NCBI GenBank assembly: GCA_030833265.1
Contig: JAURHO010000116.1
Location: 1-5,510, forward strand
DNA from: Crocinitomicaceae bacterium
Lineage (GTDB): Bacteria; Bacteroidota; Bacteroidia; Flavobacteriales_D; Crocinitomicaceae
DNA length: 5,510 nucleotides
Direction: 5' to 3'
Part shown: positions 3,157-5,510 of the stretch, piece by piece
How positions within the stretch are numbered: the first letter of the stretch is position 1
Layout of the letters: the number at the start of each line of letters is the position of its first letter
Made by a program: the position numbers and the translations under genes
Notes under the pieces: generated by a model
Seen by the model: the letters and a program-made list of their open reading frames with translations, nothing else
Told to the model about the DNA's origin: nothing
The model's database searches: none

Positions 3157-5510
3157 TAGAAATTTCCTCTAAGTGTGAGCATGAAATTTCTTCCTGGAGC
3201 TGAAATGTTTGAAGCAAATAATCTGTAGTTTGTATCTAAGATATTTTCACAGGCAGCTTGGATGCTGAAATTTTGATTGACTGAATAATTCAATCTTAAA
3301 TTCAAGGTATACCAACTTGGCATTCCCGCTGGCGTTGCGTATGCAAAATTATCCTCTCCGATCAGGTTGTAATCTTCGAGTTTTTTCCAACCAGAGTACT
3401 GCACAAAAAATTCAGCGCGCACTTTCGTTTTCTGATAAATCAAAGAAGCCTTACCAAAAGCCGGAGCCACGTGATCTAATGGATAAGGAATGGTATCGGT
3501 TAAGATACGACCATGCGTAAAATTGTAAGTGGCTTGCAGTGAAAAGTTATTGGCAATTTTAGCATTTAATAGGAGCTCAGCGCCTAATACTCTAGCTCTG
3601 GCAGCATTTGTAGTAGTCAGGACCGCGCTCATTTCGCCATCGTAAAGCACACTATCTGAACCATTAAACGTTCCGTTTTGTACGGTAAGCGCATTGGTTA
3701 AATAGGTAGCATACAAATTAGTAGCAACCGTGAGTCGCTTATTTAATGCATACTGAATCCCTAACTCTCCGTTATAGGCATATTCGCTTTTCAAATTTGG
3801 ATTAGGTACAATTACACTTCCAGGCACCGATTCAAAGACCTTAGTAAGGTCATCGACATTCGGTGCTCTGAAGGCCGTTGATCCGTTCAAGGTAAACTTC
3901 CAATTTTCGGTAGGTAGATAAATTAAACCTAAATTACCGTTTAACGCAAGGTGATTTTGCTGGATCGAATTAAATGGAAAAGGGAAGAAAGTTTGGTCGA
4001 TAAATTTAGAATTCAAAGCAACTTGTGATAAACGCAACCCATCATTTAAAATCAAATGCTCAGAAATTTCATAAGTGTGTGACGCGTAAAGTGCGGCACC
4101 TTGCATTTTCGAACCTCCATCCGGATAACGCGTATCAAGTGCTGCTTGCTCTCCTGTAATGATATTCTCTGCATAAGCAGTTGAAGCTACCTGATTTAAA
4201 TAAGCTTCGGCACCATAGCGCAATTCATGCTTGCCCATTTTCTTCATCAAATCTAGATTCAGCGTATAGATATTCAAATTCTCGATGCGGTGGTTACGAG
4301 TGTCTTTTTGAAAACGTCGATCTATTCTACTTTCTTCTATGCCTTGATATGCAGCTATCAATCTTGCTTGATCATAAAACTTGGTTGCATTTGACAACTC
4401 TAAAGTATAGGCTGTTAAAAGTCTAAATTGAGGGCCATAATACCACTCAGCAAATTTTGGTTTTGAACCAGAAAGTTGGGTGAGACGGTCATAGCGATCC
4501 ACATTACTTGAGTTAGATAATTGCAAATTGAGTTGATGCAAGACTCCTGGCTTTTGTGCGAATGAAAATTTCTGTAGCACATCATATTGTGAATAGCCCG
4601 AGCCAACTTGTAAGTTGCTGTCCAAATTAGTCATCATGCTATCTTGACCATTGATACGTGAAACATACCAATTGCGAACGCCCAAATTACCGATATCAGA
4701 AGAGCGCTTTGCTCCTTGTCTGAGATCACCATAATTAGCATATGAAAAAGAGGTAAGCGAACCAAAACGACGGTTGGCTACATTAACTTGTGCGTTGGCC
4801 GCATAACCATTGGCAGCACTAAAGTAACGCGTATAAGCACCTGCCTTCACCAAGAGTTCGTCAGATGTGCTTAATTGCACCTTTTTTGTTTGAAAAGACA
4901 TCACGCCACCGATGGCGTCAGAGCCGTAAACGACAGATCCAGGGCCAAAAACAAGCTCCACTCTGTCCATATTGGCTTGATCAAGTGTGATGACATTTTG
5001 AAGGTGTCCACCGCGATAAATGGCATTATTCATGCGAATTCCATCTACAACAAGTAGTACTTTATTGGTCTCAAAGCCACGAATAATTGGGCTACCACCA
5101 CCAAGCTGACTTTTTTGTACAAAAATGGAGCCCGACTGAGCAAGTACATCAGCCATAGATGTTTGCTGCTGAAATTGGATTTCACCCGCCCTCATAACTT
5201 GTATTTTTTGGGCGACATCTTTCCTTTTTTCTTGAGATCTGTTGGCAGAAACCACCGTTTCTTCTTCTGTTTGTGAATTAGGTTCCAAGCGAATGACAAC
5301 TTCAATTGAAACATCTGCACCTATCTGTTGATTTTCTCCTTGATTTTTATCGGCTTGCAGCGGAACAACTGTGGTTAGGTAGTCTGGATGTGAAAGTTCG
5401 ACGGCATTGGGTTGCTTTTGAAAAGCGAATTCACCCTTGTTGTTTGTATAATAGATGCCATCTGGAGTTTTAACTTTTACCCCAACAATTGGTTGTGCAG
5501 TAAAAGCGTC
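3156..5510 (-). CDS. TonB-dependent outer-membrane receptor, 5'-truncated by the window
   Basis: An outer-membrane transporter powered by TonB-ExbB-ExbD. The frame is open from base 5510 to TAA (complement of 3156-3158), giving 784 visible residues; the signal peptide lies beyond the edge. Visible residues 1 to about 72 form a carboxypeptidase-D-regulatory-like domain (AFTAQPIVGVKVKTPDG, then YYTNNKGEFAF). A TonB-box-like ETVVSA follows at 84-89. The plug covers about 98-210, with QLGGGSPIIRGFE, VVDGIRMNN and FGPGSVVYGSDAIGGVM. The beta-barrel fills the rest and ends in the aromatic residue of LTLRGNF, as expected for a BAM-recognised C-terminus. FRAPN (547-551) and NPNL (570-573) resemble the FRAP and NPDL boxes of haem-type receptors, and the C-terminal SAPGRNF block also fits that broad group, but no histidine lies between the boxes, so the substrate is open: haem, a siderophore, a vitamin or another metal chelate. 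A TTG at 5288 is not the start, because the domain continues upstream. No partner transport gene is in view. Confidence 0.93.
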   Translation of the reverse strand, partial: DAFTAQPIVGVKVKTPDGIYYTNNKGEFAFQKQPNAVELSHPDYLTTVVPLQADKNQGENQQIGADVSIEVVIRLEPNSQTEEETVVSANRSQEKRKDVAQKIQVMRAGEIQFQQQTSMADVLAQSGSIFVQKSQLGGGSPIIRGFETNKVLLVVDGIRMNNAIYRGGHLQNVITLDQANMDRVELVFGPGSVVYGSDAIGGVMSFQTKKVQLSTSDELLVKAGAYTRYFSAANGYAANAQVNVANRRFGSLTSFSYANYGDLRQGAKRSSDIGNLGVRNWYVSRINGQDSMMTNLDSNLQVGSGYSQYDVLQKFSFAQKPGVLHQLNLQLSNSSNVDRYDRLTQLSGSKPKFAEWYYGPQFRLLTAYTLELSNATKFYDQARLIAAYQGIEESRIDRRFQKDTRNHRIENLNIYTLNLDLMKKMGKHELRYGAEAYLNQVASTAYAENIITGEQAALDTRYPDGGSKMQGAALYASHTYEISEHLILNDGLRLSQVALNSKFIDQTFFPFPFNSIQQNHLALNGNLGLIYLPTENWKFTLNGSTAFRAPNVDDLTKVFESVPGSVIVPNPNLKSEYAYNGELGIQYALNKRLTVATNLYATYLTNALTVQNGTFNGSDSVLYDGEMSAVLTTTNAARARVLGAELLLNAKIANNFSLQATYNFTHGRILTDTIPYPLDHVAPAFGKASLIYQKTKVRAEFFVQYSGWKKLEDYNLIGEDNFAYATPAGMPSWYTLNLRLNYSVNQNFSIQAACENILDTNYRLFASNISAPGRNFMLTLRGNF

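Noticed and set aside
590..4708. AGCGCT as a dispersed functional hexamer (182, 590, 609, 3055, 3151 and 4703)
   Set aside because: Four copies lie at gene ends, but two lie inside coding sequence, and a hexamer is too short for a claim without genome-wide counts.
3156..5288. Receptor starting at TTG 5288, giving 710 residues without a signal peptide
   Set aside because: The frame continues to 5510 and encodes a carboxypeptidase-D-regulatory-like domain that normally precedes the plug, so the true start is outside the window.
1..5510. CRISPR arrays, tRNA or rRNA genes, insertion sequences, attachment sites
   Set aside because: I found no regular repeat-spacer pattern, cloverleaf, transposase-like protein or flanking terminal repeats by reading both strands.

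Overview
The window looks like an ordinary chromosomal segment from a member of the Bacteroidota. Four things support this. A TonB-dependent outer-membrane receptor carries a carboxypeptidase-D-regulatory-like N-terminal domain ahead of its TonB box. MnmA has a lineage-style insertion. TAnnTTTG-type (-7) promoter matches occur and no Shine-Dalgarno sequence is apparent. One short ORF has an A-rich leader. I cannot name the genus from sequence alone.

Layout: (i) 1-591, plus strand: C-terminal part of an FAD-dependent dehydrogenase-like protein, cut by the left window edge. (ii) 626-1804, plus: mnmA, the tRNA U34 2-thiouridylase, complete. (iii) 1814-1838: a hairpin with a T-tract on the minus strand, which ends a 63-residue minus-strand ORF of unknown function (1888-2079). 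(iv) 2080-2294: an AT-rich divergent intergenic region with several short inverted repeats. (v) 2295-3062, plus: a 255-residue lipoprotein of unknown function that probably starts at a GTG. (vi) 3063-3155: a convergent intergenic region with a two-way terminator, bracketed by an exact 12-bp direct repeat. (vii) 3156-5510, minus: a large TonB-dependent receptor whose N-terminus (signal peptide and start of the regulatory domain) lies beyond the right edge.

The genes do not form one pathway. MnmA is translation housekeeping, the FAD protein is a conserved oxidoreductase of unclear substrate, and the receptor and lipoprotein are envelope proteins read towards each other. The most interesting points are small. 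Both complete plus-strand genes have a TAnnTTTG match ending exactly four bases before the start codon, which would imply leaderless or near-leaderless mRNAs. The mnmA start codon lies inside an inverted repeat. A 12-bp repeat marks both gene ends of the convergent junction. I found no sign of a new multi-gene system, a mobile element, a CRISPR array or an RNA gene.
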